Shown here: piece by piece, positions 9,183 through 19,300 of the stretch | Numbering within the stretch: position 1 is the first letter of the stretch | Layout of the letters: every line of letters starts with the position of its first letter | Program-made: the position numbers and the translations under genes | NCBI RefSeq assembly: GCF_026619435.1 | Contig: NZ_JAOVZQ010000001.1 | Coordinates: 3,045,501 to 3,109,500, forward strand | Length of the DNA: 64,000 nucleotides | DNA from: Hoeflea ulvae | Lineage (GTDB): Bacteria > Pseudomonadota > Alphaproteobacteria > Rhizobiales > Rhizobiaceae | Direction of reading: 5' to 3' | The notes under the pieces: generated by a model | The model's input: the letters and a program-made list of their open reading frames with translations, nothing else | Told to the model about the DNA's origin: nothing | Databases searched by the model: none

Positions 9183-10466
9183 TCAGACCGCTTTCCCGAT
9201 TGTCGTCAGCCCGCCCATATAGGGCACCAGCGCCTCGGGCACGGTGATCGAGCCATCGGCATTCTGATAGTTTTCCATCACCGCAATCAGGCAGCGGCCC
9301 ACGGCCACGCCGGACCCGTTGAGCGTATGGACGAAGCGGGTGGCCTTGTCGCCGGCCTTGCGGCACCGCGCATTCATGCGGCGACCCTGAAAGTCGCCGC
9401 ACACCGAGCAGGACGAAATCTCGCGATAGGCGTCCTGCCCCGGCATCCAGACCTCGATGTCATAGGTCTTCTGTGCGCCAAAGCCCATGTCACCGGTGCA
9501 CAGCACGATGGTCCGGAACGGCAGACCCAGCCGCTCGAGCACGGTTTCGGCGCTGGCGGTCATCCGCTCATGTTCGGCAAGCGATGTCTCGGGTGTTGTC
9601 ACAGAGACCAGCTCCACCTTGGTGAACTGATGCTGGCGCAGCATGCCGCGCGTGTCGCGGCCTGCCGATCCGGCTTCGGAACGGAAACAGGCGGTTTGCG
9701 CCACATAGCGCTTCGGCAGCTCTTCCTCGGCAATGATCTCGCCCGCCGCCATATAGGTCAGCGGCACCTCGGCCGTCGGGATCAGCCAGCGGCCATCCGT
9801 GGTGCGGAACAGGTCGTCACCGAATTTCGGCAGCTTGTCGGTTCCGTAGGCCGCGGCATCATTGACCATCAGCGGCGGATTGACCTCCGTATAGCCGTGC
9901 TCGCTGGTGTGAAGATCAAGCATGAACTGGCCCAGCGCGCGCTCAAGCCGTGCCAGCGCACCGGTCAGGATCGTGAACCGTGCGCCCGACATTTTCGCCG
10001 CGCGCTCGAAATCCATCAGTCCCAGCGCTTCGCCGAGCTCGTAATGTTCCTTCGGTTTAAATCCGAGATCAGGCTTTTCGCCGACCTTGCGCACTTCGAC
10101 ATTTTCGCTCTCATCGGCACCGACAGGCACCTCGTCGAGCGGAATGTTGGGCAGCACCGACAGCGCATGCTTGAGCGCCTCGTCGAGCTCGCGCTCCCCG
10201 GCTTCGCCGAATTGCAGCTCGTCCTTGATCGTGGCGACTTCCGCCTTCAGTGCATCCGCCGTGGCCTGGTCCTTGGCGGCCATGGCCTTGCCGATATCCT
10301 TGGAGGCAAGATTGCGGCGTTCCTGCAGCGCCTGAAGCGCGCTGACATGGCTGCGGCGGGCTTCATCAAGCTCGATCAGCTTCTGCGCCTGGGGCTCGGC
10401 CCCGCGCTTGGCCAGTGCCGCGTCAAGAGCTGCGGGGTTGTCTCGTATCCATTTGATGTCAAGCAT
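9183..10466 (-). CDS. serS: Serine--tRNA ligase
   Basis: This 427-residue class II synthetase charges tRNA-Ser (and tRNA-Sec where present). An N-terminal antiparallel coiled-coil arm (about 25-100) contacts the long variable arm of the tRNA. Motif 2 is recognisable as [15 protein letters not shown], and motif 3 ends with [14 protein letters not shown]. The start is the ATG at 10466, giving the canonical MLDIKWIR beginning. It lies between tatC and surE on the same strand, the usual rhizobial arrangement. Confidence 0.97.
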   Translation of the reverse strand: MLDIKWIRDNPAALDAALAKRGAEPQAQKLIELDEARRSHVSALQALQERRNLASKDIGKAMAAKDQATADALKAEVATIKDELQFGEAGERELDEALKHALSVLPNIPLDEVPVGADESENVEVRKVGEKPDLGFKPKEHYELGEALGLMDFERAAKMSGARFTILTGALARLERALGQFMLDLHTSEHGYTEVNPPLMVNDAAAYGTDKLPKFGDDLFRTTDGRWLIPTAEVPLTYMAAGEIIAEEELPKRYVAQTACFRSEAGSAGRDTRGMLRQHQFTKVELVSVTTPETSLAEHERMTASAETVLERLGLPFRTIVLCTGDMGFGAQKTYDIEVWMPGQDAYREISSCSVCGDFQGRRMNARCRKAGDKATRFVHTLNGSGVAVGRCLIAVMENYQNADGSITVPEALVPYMGGLTTIGKAV

Positions 10467-10547
10467 GGCTGGTCCCGGTAGTCGAATGGCAGCGCCCACC
10501 CTGGAACCGTGCCGTCAGCCGGCACGGTGCAATGTCCAAACCGAGGC

Positions 10548-11387
10548 TCAGGCGTCCCCTTCGGGATCGGCATCCGCAGACGAAGATGTTTCGTCAGTTT
10601 CCGCCGACGCCGCTCGCGCAGCGCGCTGACGCTCCACGAGGCGGGCGCAATAGATGGCAATCTCGTAAAGAAGGATGGTTGGCAGCGCAAGCCCGATCTG
10701 GGAGACCGGATCGGGCGGTGTCAGGATCGCGGCGGCAATGAAGGCTGCAACGATCGCATATTTGCGCTTGTCCTTCAGGCCCTGGCTGCTCACCAGGCCG
10801 ACCCGCGCCAGAAGCGTGGTGACGACCGGCAACTGGAACACCAGGCCGAAGGCAAAGATCAGCGTCATGATCAGGCTGAGATATTCCGACACCTTCGGCA
10901 GCAGCATGATGGAGGCTTCGCCCGTGCCGCCGGTCTGTTCCATCGACAGAAAGAACCACATCACCATCGGCGTGAAGAAGAAATAGACCAGTGCCGCGCC
11001 CAACAGGAACAGCAGCGGCGAAGCCACCAGGAACGGCAGAAAGGCGCCGCGCTCGTTCTTGTAGAGCCCGGGGGCCACGAATTTGTAGAGCTGTGCCGCA
11101 ATCATCGGGAACGCCAGCACGAGACCGCCGAACATGCCGATCTTGATCTGGGTGAAGAAGAATTCCTGCGGCGCGGTGTAGATCAGCTCGATCTTGCGGT
11201 CGCTCATTCCGGCCCAGTCCACCGCCCAGGTGAACGGCTGCACCAGCATGTTGAACAACGGCTTGGCGAAGCCGAAGCACAGCAGGAACGCCAGAAAGAA
11301 GGCGCCAACGGCCCACATCAGCCGATTGCGCAGTTCCATCAGATGCGACAGCAGCGGCTGCGGCTTGTCTTCGATATCGTCGGTCAC
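10548..11387 (-). CDS. tatC: Sec-independent protein translocase subunit TatC
   Basis: This 279-residue membrane protein has six predicted helices. The N-terminal signature HLMELRNRL (about 15-23) helps bind the twin-arginine signal. TatC is the receptor for folded precursors and forms the core of the TatABC translocase in the inner membrane. The start overlaps the tatB stop by four bases (ATGA), implying translational coupling. A Tat-type substrate, the CpdB-like protein at 54588, is in the same window. Confidence 0.96.
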   Translation of the reverse strand: MTDDIEDKPQPLLSHLMELRNRLMWAVGAFFLAFLLCFGFAKPLFNMLVQPFTWAVDWAGMSDRKIELIYTAPQEFFFTQIKIGMFGGLVLAFPMIAAQLYKFVAPGLYKNERGAFLPFLVASPLLFLLGAALVYFFFTPMVMWFFLSMEQTGGTGEASIMLLPKVSEYLSLIMTLIFAFGLVFQLPVVTTLLARVGLVSSQGLKDKRKYAIVAAFIAAAILTPPDPVSQIGLALPTILLYEIAIYCARLVERQRAARAASAETDETSSSADADPEGDA

Positions 11388-12085
11388 GCCTGGCCCTCGC
11401 CTTGCTTGGGTTTCCGGGCGCGAGGCGCAGCCTTGGGCTTGGCCGGTGCCTTGGCGGCAGCGGCAGGCTTGGCCTTGGCTGCCGGTGTGGATGCTGCACC
11501 GGTCTTTGATGCCGCCGGCTTGGACTTGGACGAAGCTGTCGAAGCCGCCGGCTTGGTTTTGGCTGCCGCCTTGGCCGGAGCCTGTGCCGCGGCTTTGTCG
11601 CCGGGCTTGCGCACCGAACCGGCAGGCTTTGCTGCTGGTGTCGTGGGCTCGGCCCCGGCCGCGGTTTCGGCTTTGACCGGTGCCGGCTCGGCGGATTTGA
11701 TTTCCGGCGGACCATCGGCAAGCTTCATTGTCGAGGGCGGAATATCCACCTTCGGCTGGTTGGCCACGCCCGCAGCCGGCGACTTCACCGATTTTTCCAG
11801 ATCCGCGCGGATGTCCTTGGCGGAATCCTTGAGCGGATTGACGGCATCGCGAATGCTCTGCATCGGATTGAGCTTCTTGGCGTCGTCGAATGTCTTCTTG
11901 ACATCACCAAGCTCGGCTTCACGCAAGGCATCATCGAACTGACCCCGAAACTCGTTCGCCATCGACTTGAGTTTCTTGGTGGTGCGGCCGAAGGCACGCA
12001 GCATCGGTGGAAGGTCCTTTGGACCAACCACGATGATCAGCACGATGGCAACGACCAGAAGCTCTGGCCAACCTATGTCGAACAT
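11384..12085 (-). CDS. tatB: Sec-independent protein translocase subunit TatB
   Basis: This 233-residue protein begins with the TatB signature FDIGWPELLVVAIV, a short membrane helix, followed by an amphipathic helix. The long tail from about residue 110 is rich in Ala, Pro and Lys, ends in a lysine-rich stretch, and is probably disordered. The length exceeds E. coli TatB (171), as is common in rhizobia. It lies between tatA and tatC and overlaps tatC by four bases. Confidence 0.95.
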   Translation of the reverse strand: MFDIGWPELLVVAIVLIIVVGPKDLPPMLRAFGRTTKKLKSMANEFRGQFDDALREAELGDVKKTFDDAKKLNPMQSIRDAVNPLKDSAKDIRADLEKSVKSPAAGVANQPKVDIPPSTMKLADGPPEIKSAEPAPVKAETAAGAEPTTPAAKPAGSVRKPGDKAAAQAPAKAAAKTKPAASTASSKSKPAASKTGAASTPAAKAKPAAAAKAPAKPKAAPRARKPKQGEGQA

Positions 12086-12126
12086 TCAGGCGTCTCCTCA
12101 CCCGTCAGGGTAACGGGATTGGGGTG

Positions 12127-12342
12127 TCAGCCGCGATCCTTGGCTTCTTCAGCCTTGGCGTCGACAGTCTTGGACTCGACGGTCTTGGTCTCGGGCGCGG
12201 CGTCATCGTCGCCCATGCCCTTCTTGAAGCTTTTGATTCCCTTGGCAACATCGCCCATCAGTTCCGGGATCTTGCCGCGACCGAAAAGAAGCAGAACGAC
12301 GACCAGAACGATAAGCCAATGCCAAACGCTGAATGAACCCAT
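12127..12342 (-). CDS. tatA: Sec-independent protein translocase subunit TatA
   Basis: This 71-residue protein has an N-terminal hydrophobic helix beginning [12 protein letters not shown] and the conserved [10 protein letters not shown] hinge before the amphipathic helix. The short acidic and lysine-rich tail is typical. TatA oligomers form the protein-conducting element for folded Tat substrates. It is the first gene of tatABC, 41 bases before tatB and 39 bases after the ABC-ATPase start region. Confidence 0.96.
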   Translation of the reverse strand: MGSFSVWHWLIVLVVVLLLFGRGKIPELMGDVAKGIKSFKKGMGDDDAAPETKTVESKTVDAKAEEAKDRG

Positions 12343-12381
12343 GATACTCTCCTGTATGCATCCTACCCTGATTTAGGGTGT

Positions 12382-13503
12382 TTATCCGTTTGTTTCAAAC
12401 ACCAAAATGTCACGCTGGTTGACAGTAACCGAAACATCGCGGGCGCCTGCCCTTAATTGGCCAGCGCGGATGCGTGCGTCAATAGGACTTTCGCCCCCTG
12501 CAACAACCAAGGTCACCAGCTCTTCAACTCCCAGGAACCGGCGTGCGACAATTCGTGCTGAGACGCCGCAGGGCGTCTCGGTGATTTCTACGCCGGGAAG
12601 CCTTATGGCAATCGAGACGCTCGCGCCATCAGAAAAACCCTCCGCCTGCACCGGACCCACAGGTGTCTGCGCGATTCCGCCTGAAACCGAGCTTTCGAAC
12701 ACATTGATTTCAGAGAAGAATCCGGCAGCAAACAGGTTGACCGGCCGATGGTAGAGGTCTTCGCCGGTTCCCACCTGCTCAAGCCTGCCGTCGCGCAGCA
12801 AGGCAATGCGGTCGCCCATCCGCATGGCTTCCTCAGCGTCATGCGTCACCACGATCGCTGTCGCCCGGGCTTCGCGCAGGATGGCCAGCGTTTCGGCGCG
12901 GACACTGTCCTTGAGCCGCGAATCAAGCCCGGAGAAAGGTTCATCCATCAGCAGGACCGCTGGCCGTGGCGCCAGCGCCCGGGCCAGCGCCACGCGCTGC
13001 TGCTCGCCGCCCGACAGCGCATGCGGGAAATTGTCGGCGTAATGGATCATCCCCACCCGGTCGAGCGCCGCAAGTGCCTCGCGCCTGGCGTCAGCCTTCG
13101 ACAAAGCGGTCAGGCCGAAGCGGACATTGTCGAGAATCGTAAGATGCGGAAACAGCGCGAAATCCTGGAACATCAGACCGATGCCGCGGCGTTCGGGTGG
13201 CAGGTTGACCGACGGCCCGGCAATCTCGCGGTCATTGAGCAGCAGCCGTCCCCGGCCCAGGGGCTCGATCCCGGCCGCGATCCGGAGCAAGGTGGTCTTG
13301 CCTGACCCCGACGGGCCGAGCAGGCACAGCACCTCGCCCGGTTCAGCGGTCAGGCTGACGCCACGCAATGTCGGCAGGTCGCCATAGCAATGATGGACAT
13401 CTTCAAACGCCAGACGCGCGGCAAAGGTGACACCTGCCGTTCTGCGCGCGATCGCCGTTCTTGTCTGCTGTATCACGGTGGTCCGGACCCTTGCTTTGAC
13501 CAA
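12382..13503 (-). CDS. ABC transporter ATP-binding protein, FbpC-like, with no adjacent permease
   Basis: This 373-residue ATPase has Walker A GPSGSGKTT, signature LSGGEQQRVALARAL, Walker B VLLMDEPFSGLD and the switch His in VVTHDAEEAMRMGD. A C-terminal TOBE-like regulatory region fills roughly residues 260-370. The sequence type matches the iron(III)/thiamine/spermidine importer ATPases. No permease or binding protein lies within the window, so the partner is unknown. It sits between scpB and tatA on the same strand. I chose the TTG at 13503 because GGAG precedes it by seven bases. A GTG at 13476 is the alternative. Confidence 0.85.
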   Translation of the reverse strand: MVKARVRTTVIQQTRTAIARRTAGVTFAARLAFEDVHHCYGDLPTLRGVSLTAEPGEVLCLLGPSGSGKTTLLRIAAGIEPLGRGRLLLNDREIAGPSVNLPPERRGIGLMFQDFALFPHLTILDNVRFGLTALSKADARREALAALDRVGMIHYADNFPHALSGGEQQRVALARALAPRPAVLLMDEPFSGLDSRLKDSVRAETLAILREARATAIVVTHDAEEAMRMGDRIALLRDGRLEQVGTGEDLYHRPVNLFAAGFFSEINVFESSVSGGIAQTPVGPVQAEGFSDGASVSIAIRLPGVEITETPCGVSARIVARRFLGVEELVTLVVAGGESPIDARIRAGQLRAGARDVSVTVNQRDILVFETNG

Positions 13504-13537
13504 TCAACCGCTCCGGATGGAAACCGGAACCGCAGGC

Positions 13538-14296
13538 TTAGTCCTCTGCTTCTCCCATCGGAGTCAAGAGACCAAGCTCTTCGAGATCCATTTGCGTGAT
13601 CGGATCCTCCTCCTCGGTGAGGTCGTCATTGGCCGGCGGAATCGGCGGATGGAAATTCGACGGCACCCGTCCCGACAGCAGCCCGGCGCCCTTCAGCTCA
13701 TCCATGCCCGGCAGGTCGCGCAGGTCTTCCAGCCCGAAATGGTCGAGAAAGGCCGCCGTCGTGCCATAGGTGACCGGACGCCCCGGTGTCCGCCGTCTGC
13801 CGCGCATTCGCACCCAGCCGGTTTCCATCAACACATCCAGCGTGCCTTTCGACGTGGCCACGCCGCGCACATCCTCGATCTCGGCCCGGGTTACCGGCTG
13901 ATGATAGGCAATCGTCGACAACACCTCGAGGCCGGCGCGCGACAGCTTCTTGATTTCGGTTTCCTCGCGCCGGATCAGGAATCCGAGATCGGCAGCGGTG
14001 CGAAACGCCCAGGCATTGTCGACACGAACCAGGTTGACGCCGCGATCGGCATAGAACCGGGCCAGCCGCGCCATCACCACGCCGACCGGCGCGCCGTCGG
14101 GCAGTTTGCCGGCGATCAGGTTTTCCGCCACCGGGTCGGTCGAGGCAAAGATCAGCGCCTCAGCAATGCGCTCGGCCTCGTGCAGGGCGCGCTCCCTGAG
14201 CGCATCGAGTGCGTCCGACCCCATGTCGTCATCCTCCGCGTGGTCGGCATCGCCGGGATAGGCCATTGCCGTTCCGTGACCAGGATCCATTGTCAT
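13538..14296 (-). CDS. scpB: Segregation and condensation protein B
   Basis: This 252-residue kleisin-associated protein forms the SMC-ScpAB condensin with ScpA. The two winged-helix domains are recognisable: EALIFASTDPV at the start of the first, and STIAYHQPVTRAEIEDVRGV leading to GRRRTPGRPVTYGTT in the second. The C-terminal tail from about residue 215 is acidic and low-complexity. The start at 14296 overlaps the scpA stop by four bases, which suggests translational coupling and fits their stoichiometric complex. Confidence 0.95.
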   Translation of the reverse strand: MTMDPGHGTAMAYPGDADHAEDDDMGSDALDALRERALHEAERIAEALIFASTDPVAENLIAGKLPDGAPVGVVMARLARFYADRGVNLVRVDNAWAFRTAADLGFLIRREETEIKKLSRAGLEVLSTIAYHQPVTRAEIEDVRGVATSKGTLDVLMETGWVRMRGRRRTPGRPVTYGTTAAFLDHFGLEDLRDLPGMDELKGAGLLSGRVPSNFHPPIPPANDDLTEEEDPITQMDLEELGLLTPMGEAED

Positions 14297-15159
14297 GGCT
14301 TGCTCCCTGCGCTGACGGCGGGCTGCTGCGGCCGCCGCATGAAGATCGGTTGAAAGGCGCCGTCCTGGCGGATTTCGAGCCGCCCTTCCCGCACCATTTC
14401 CAGGCTGGCGGCAAAGGAACTGGCGATCGCCGTGGTGCGCTCCTCCGGATCCGACAGATAGCGGATCAGGTACTGGTCAAGCGCCGTCCAGTCCTTGAGC
14501 TCGCCGATCAGGCGAAACAGGATGACCCGGGCGTCGCTGAGCGACCAGACCCGCCGCCGCGAGATCGTCACCTGGGTGAGTGACTGGCGCTGCTTCTGCG
14601 CCGCATAGGCGGTCAGCAGATCATACAGCGTCGCATCGAAACTCGACGTCCGGTCGATCACCATCGGCTCGGGGTCGCCGCGCCCGAACACGTCACGGCC
14701 CAGCCGGTTGCGGTTGACCAGACGCGTTGCAGCTTCCCGCATGGCTTCGAGCCGCTTGAGCCGGAACGCCAGCGCTGCCGCCATTTCCTCGCCGCTGGGC
14801 TCGTCGCCCTTTCCGCTCTGCGGGATCAGCAGCCGGGATTTGAGATAGGCAAGCCAGGCGGCCATCACCAGGTAATCTGCTGCCAGTTCCAACCGCAAGC
14901 CGCGCGCCTTTTCGACAAACTGCAGATATTGCTCTGCGAGCGCCAGCACCGAGATATGGGCCAGATCCACCTTCTGGGTGCGTGCCAGATGCAACAGCAG
15001 ATCCAGCGGTCCTTCAAAACCCTCGACATCAATGACCAGCGACGGATCGCTCAGGGCGCGCTCGGTATTGGCATTGTCCCACACCGCATCCATGGGTGTG
15101 ACGCCCCTGGCCATCCTGCCGGGCGCTCCGCCTGTGTTGCGGTTGCCGTTGCTCACCAT
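14293..15159 (-). CDS. scpA: Segregation and condensation protein A (kleisin)
   Basis: This 288-residue kleisin bridges SMC heads in the bacterial condensin. The diagnostic N-terminal stretch FEGPLDLLLHLARTQKVDL is near residues 48-66, followed by the LLIPQSG region, and the C-terminal winged helix is present. The first 35 residues are variable, so the true start could be a little downstream. It is preceded by nagZ (21-base gap) and overlaps scpB. Confidence 0.95.
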   Translation of the reverse strand: MVSNGNRNTGGAPGRMARGVTPMDAVWDNANTERALSDPSLVIDVEGFEGPLDLLLHLARTQKVDLAHISVLALAEQYLQFVEKARGLRLELAADYLVMAAWLAYLKSRLLIPQSGKGDEPSGEEMAAALAFRLKRLEAMREAATRLVNRNRLGRDVFGRGDPEPMVIDRTSSFDATLYDLLTAYAAQKQRQSLTQVTISRRRVWSLSDARVILFRLIGELKDWTALDQYLIRYLSDPEERTTAIASSFAASLEMVREGRLEIRQDGAFQPIFMRRPQQPAVSAGSKP

Positions 15160-15180
15160 TGCCGCCTTTCAGCCCGAAGG

Positions 15181-16197
15181 TTAGGAGGCTGCCATCAGCC
15201 CCTCGAATTCATCACGCAATGCCGCTTCGTCGCTTGCATCGGGGTCGCCAAACGCCGCCGTCACGGCGTGCGCCCGCCGCAAGCTGTCCGCGGCCAGAAC
15301 CGGGCTTGCCGAGGCCACGGCCTCCATTTCAGCCCGGTTTCCATTGCAGTGCAATGTGACATCGCATCCCGCGGCGAAAATTGCACCCGTCCTCGTGGCG
15401 AAATCCCCAGAAAGCGCGTTCATCGACACGTCATCGGACATCAAGAGACCGTCAAACCCGATCTCGGAGCGGATCACCTCCTCCACCACGCGGCGCGATG
15501 TGGTCGCCGGCTGGTCCGGATCGATGTCGGTGAACACCACATGCGCCGACATTGCCATCGCCTCGGCGGCAAGCGCCTTGAACGGAACGAAGTCACGCGC
15601 GGAGAGCTCCGCGCGGGAGGCATCCACATGCGGCAGCTCGTGATGCGTGTCCGCACCGGCACGGCCATGGCCGGGAATATGCTTGATCACCGGCAGCATT
15701 CCGCCGGCCTTGAGCCCCTCGCAGGCCGCCTGCCCGAGCGCCGCCACCACCTCTGGCGTGATCCCGTAGGCGCGGCTGCCGATGACTTCGTGACCACCCG
15801 GCGACGGCACATCAAGCACAGGCAGGCAGTCAACAGTGATGCCCAATGGAAAAAGGTCAAAGGCATGCAGACGCGACATGATCCAGGTCGCGCGCAATCC
15901 CGCTTCCCGATTGGCCAGATACAGGGCGCCGAGATCCGCACCGGAGGGATATTGCGGCACCAAGGGTGGCTTGAACCGCTGCACCCGGCCGCCTTCCTGA
16001 TCGATCAGCACCGGCGCATCCGCACGCCCGATGCTGTCGCGAAGACTGGCGGTCAGATCCGCGACCTGGTCCAGGCTGATGATGTTCCGGCCGAAGAGGA
16101 TGAATCCCCATGGCTGGTTGTCGGCAAAAAACGCCGCTTCGCCGGAACTCAGCTCCGGTCCGGCGCATCCGAAAATGACTGCTTTTGATTCGCTCAT
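15181..16197 (-). CDS. nagZ: Beta-N-acetylhexosaminidase NagZ
   Basis: This 338-residue family 3 glycosidase removes N-acetylglucosamine from anhydromuropeptides in the cytoplasm during cell-wall recycling. The GH3 NagZ signature KHIPGHGRAGADTHHELP (with the catalytic His/Asp dyad) is near residues 164-181, and the nucleophile Asp lies in LLMSDDVSM. No signal peptide is visible, as expected. It leads the nagZ-scpA-scpB group, a conserved rhizobial order. A terminator ends the upstream SPOR gene. Confidence 0.96.
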   Translation of the reverse strand: MSESKAVIFGCAGPELSSGEAAFFADNQPWGFILFGRNIISLDQVADLTASLRDSIGRADAPVLIDQEGGRVQRFKPPLVPQYPSGADLGALYLANREAGLRATWIMSRLHAFDLFPLGITVDCLPVLDVPSPGGHEVIGSRAYGITPEVVAALGQAACEGLKAGGMLPVIKHIPGHGRAGADTHHELPHVDASRAELSARDFVPFKALAAEAMAMSAHVVFTDIDPDQPATTSRRVVEEVIRSEIGFDGLLMSDDVSMNALSGDFATRTGAIFAAGCDVTLHCNGNRAEMEAVASASPVLAADSLRRAHAVTAAFGDPDASDEAALRDEFEGLMAAS

Positions 16198-16263
16198 GGG
16201 CCAATGGTAGTCGATCGCAAAAGTTTTGACAGAGTTCCTCTGCGTGCGGCACCACCGACTGGC

Positions 16264-16291
16264 AAAAGGGGCGCGCTTTGCAGCGCACCCC
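16264..16291 (-). terminator. Intrinsic terminator after the SPOR gene
   Basis: Minus-strand hairpin GGGG-x-GCGC / GCGC-x-CCCC with a six-base loop (16268-16291) is followed by TTTT. It lies 27 bases past the stop of the SPOR-domain gene and before nagZ. Confidence 0.6.
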
Positions 16292-16318
16292 TTATTTCAA
16301 GTCCATCTTGTTCAGGCT

Positions 16319-19300
16319 TCAGCGCGACACGAAACAGCTTCCGCCGGCCGCCTTGTAGCGACTGCACAAGGCATTGGCCTGGTCGCGGGAACCGGCTGGA
16401 ACCCTGACCCGGTGGAACACGCCCTTGCCGGGAATATCCGCGCGCTGGATGTCGACGGGGAGCCCGCCAAGCACCGAGTTGTAACGGCTCGACAGAGTGT
16501 TCCAGGATGCCTGAGCCCCTTCTGCGCTGGGCTGCGAGGCGATCTGCATATAGTAGCCGCCGGGATTGGCCACCGGCGCCGCTGCGGCGGGAGCGGCAGC
16601 CACTTCCACCGGCTGAGCCTGCGCTGGCGCCGTCGCAGCCGGGGTTTGAGGTGCTGCGGCAACAGCGCCGCCCTGGGTGACCGTACCAACCACATTGACC
16701 GGCTGATCGGCAGGACGGCCCTGCGGGATCGGCGCATTGGACACAGGCAGGATCTGCTGTGTGGTGACCACGCGCACCGGCGCGATCGAAGTGTTGTCGT
16801 CTGCGGTGGCGGTGCCGTTGGCATCGGCGCTGGCTTCGGTCGAAGCCTGTTCCATAACAGGAGCCTCGGCCACGACATCATCGGGCTGCGACAACTGCAT
16901 GGTGGGAACCTTCGGCTCGGCCGTTTCGGCGGCGGTCTGGTCCGGGGCTGCAAGCGGCTCTGCGGCACCCGTCGGGGCTGCCTCGGCGGTCTGCGGTGTC
17001 TCGGTCACCGGCTGCGCGGTTTCTGCCACCGGATCGGGATCCTCGCGGGCCACGATGGAGCCGTCAGGCTTGACGATCATGGTGCGTACCTTGCGCGGCG
17101 AAACCACCGCAGGTGCAGCCACATTGGCGTCGGATTCCGCCATCGCCCCATCGGCGAGCAGCCGGTCTTCGGATTTGAGCGGCACGTCGCCACGGCCTTC
17201 AAGCGGCAGGATTTCGGGATCGAGCGTGCGCTGGACCACATCCACCGGTTCTTCGGCCGAATTGATCAGCGTCGGCTGTCCGGTCGAGGCGCCATCACCA
17301 CCGGCGACACGGTCATAGACCGCCTTGTCCTGGTTGGGCACGGTCACGCCACCGGGGTTTTCCGGCAGCACCTTCACCGGATCGGTGTCGGCCCGGATGA
17401 TCCGCGGTCCGCCGTCGGCGGTTGTCTCGTCGTTTGACCACATGCTCCAGCCCAGGGCGCCTGCACCGGCAACCAGGGCCACGCCAAGCACCACCAGCGC
17501 CAGCACCGGGCCACGCGAACTCTCCGTGCGCTCGCGCTCGCTGTCGACATACATCAGGTCGTCCTGAAGATTTTCCAGCCCGCTCAGCGCCTCATCGTGA
17601 TGAACATTCGAGACCTCCTCGAATTGCGCATGGACATTGTCGACGCCGAGTTCGCGTTCCAGTTCGATATAGTCCGGCGAGTGCTCATAGCCCCGCGCAG
17701 CCGAAGCGCCGCGGTTCCATCCTTCGGCACTGCCAAATGCGCCGGTGGCGCTCGGAGCGGCCACCGCTTCGCTTTCCGGTTCATGCCGGTCGACGATATC
17801 GGCGAAGTCCCGTTCAATCTCGCTGTCATAGTCGGGATCGATGGTCTGCGGCTCGTCATGGAACAGTTCGGGCACATCGATCTCGTTGACCGCTTCCAGC
17901 GTATCCTCAGGCTGCGAAATCAGGTCGGCGTCGAAATAATAGCCGTCCTCATCCGCCTGGACCGCGGGTTCCGACATATCTGTTCCAGTGTCCATATCTT
18001 CTTGCGGCGTCACGCCGACAGTCCGCGGCGCGACAAAGGCAGCCGCGACAGCCGCCGCAGCCAAGCCCGAGCGATCATCCCCGTCGGATTCGGACGAAGT
18101 GCTCTGCGTGTCCGCGTCCGCGTCCGGATCGGTGAACGAGAACCCGGTCTCACCGGTGTCAACCTGCGGGTCGGCCGGCTCGTCGTCAAACTGCCAGTCC
18201 ACCATATCCGTGGCGTCAGCAGCGTCATCAGCGACAGCGACCGGCGTTACCGCCACCGGCTCGGGTGCCGCCTGTTCATCTTCGACCACCGTATCAGCCA
18301 GCACTTGTTCGATATCGAGCTCGAACTCGTCCGCATCGTCAAAGCCGTCATTTGCGGGCGCGTCCATGCTGGCGGAAGAGCCGGAGAGATCCTCAAGTTC
18401 CTCGTCCATGGCCTCGGCAACACCGTCCTCGATGCTGTCGGACAACCAGTCGTCTGCGCCATCAGTCTCGACCGTATCCGCAGCACGGACCGTGTCGTCA
18501 TAGGCGATATCGGCCAGAAGCTCCTCGGCGGCATCGTCGAAAACCGACAAATGCTCTGCCTCGGACTCCACAACCTGCGCTTCCTGGGTGGTGACCGATT
18601 CCGTCTCGGCTTCCGCGTCAGGCTCTGTTGGAGCTGCCGCTTCAACCTCGGCGCCGACGGCCGGGGCGTGTTCATCATCATTGTCCATGGCGACTTCGTG
18701 CTCGAACACATCAAGCTCGGTGGACAGATAGCTTTCGAAATCCATTTCCGCGTCGAGCGCCTCATCCGCCGGAGCGGTTTCATCGGCAGGCGCGGCGTCC
18801 GCTTCAGGCGCCTGATCGATCAGATCGGCCTCCGACCCTTCCAGGTCGCCCCCAAAGCCGCTTTCGAATGGCGACACTTCGTCAAACACTTTCGCGTCTG
18901 CCGGGTCGCCCTGCTCCGATGCGGGCTCGACTCTGAGATGAGTGATTTTCGGATCGGCTGGCGCAACCTGGAACCGGTCCATGTCGGCCAGAACGCTGTC
19001 ACCGGAATCATCCGGCAACACGACCGGACGTCCGGCGCCGAAATCCGCAGCAATGACTTGTCCTGACTTGTTGAGGACCTGGTCGACGGGCACCGGCTTG
19101 CCGGTTGCCTGCGACATGGCCTCTTCCAGCCGACTGTCAAAATCGGGAATCTCCAGATCATTGATCATGTCATCGGCCTGGTCGTCGTCAGACCTGGCCG
19201 TATCCGCCGATGTCACGCCTGGCTCGTCATCCGCATCCAGATCAAGCTGAACCTCCCCGGCGTCAAAATCCGCGACAGAAACCGCCTCAGGATCGCCTTC

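Noticed and set aside
17597..19066. Long plus-strand open frame opposite the SPOR gene
   Set aside because: It is the mirror of the Asp/Glu/Ala-rich codons of the SPOR protein. Such antisense frames are expected in high-GC DNA.
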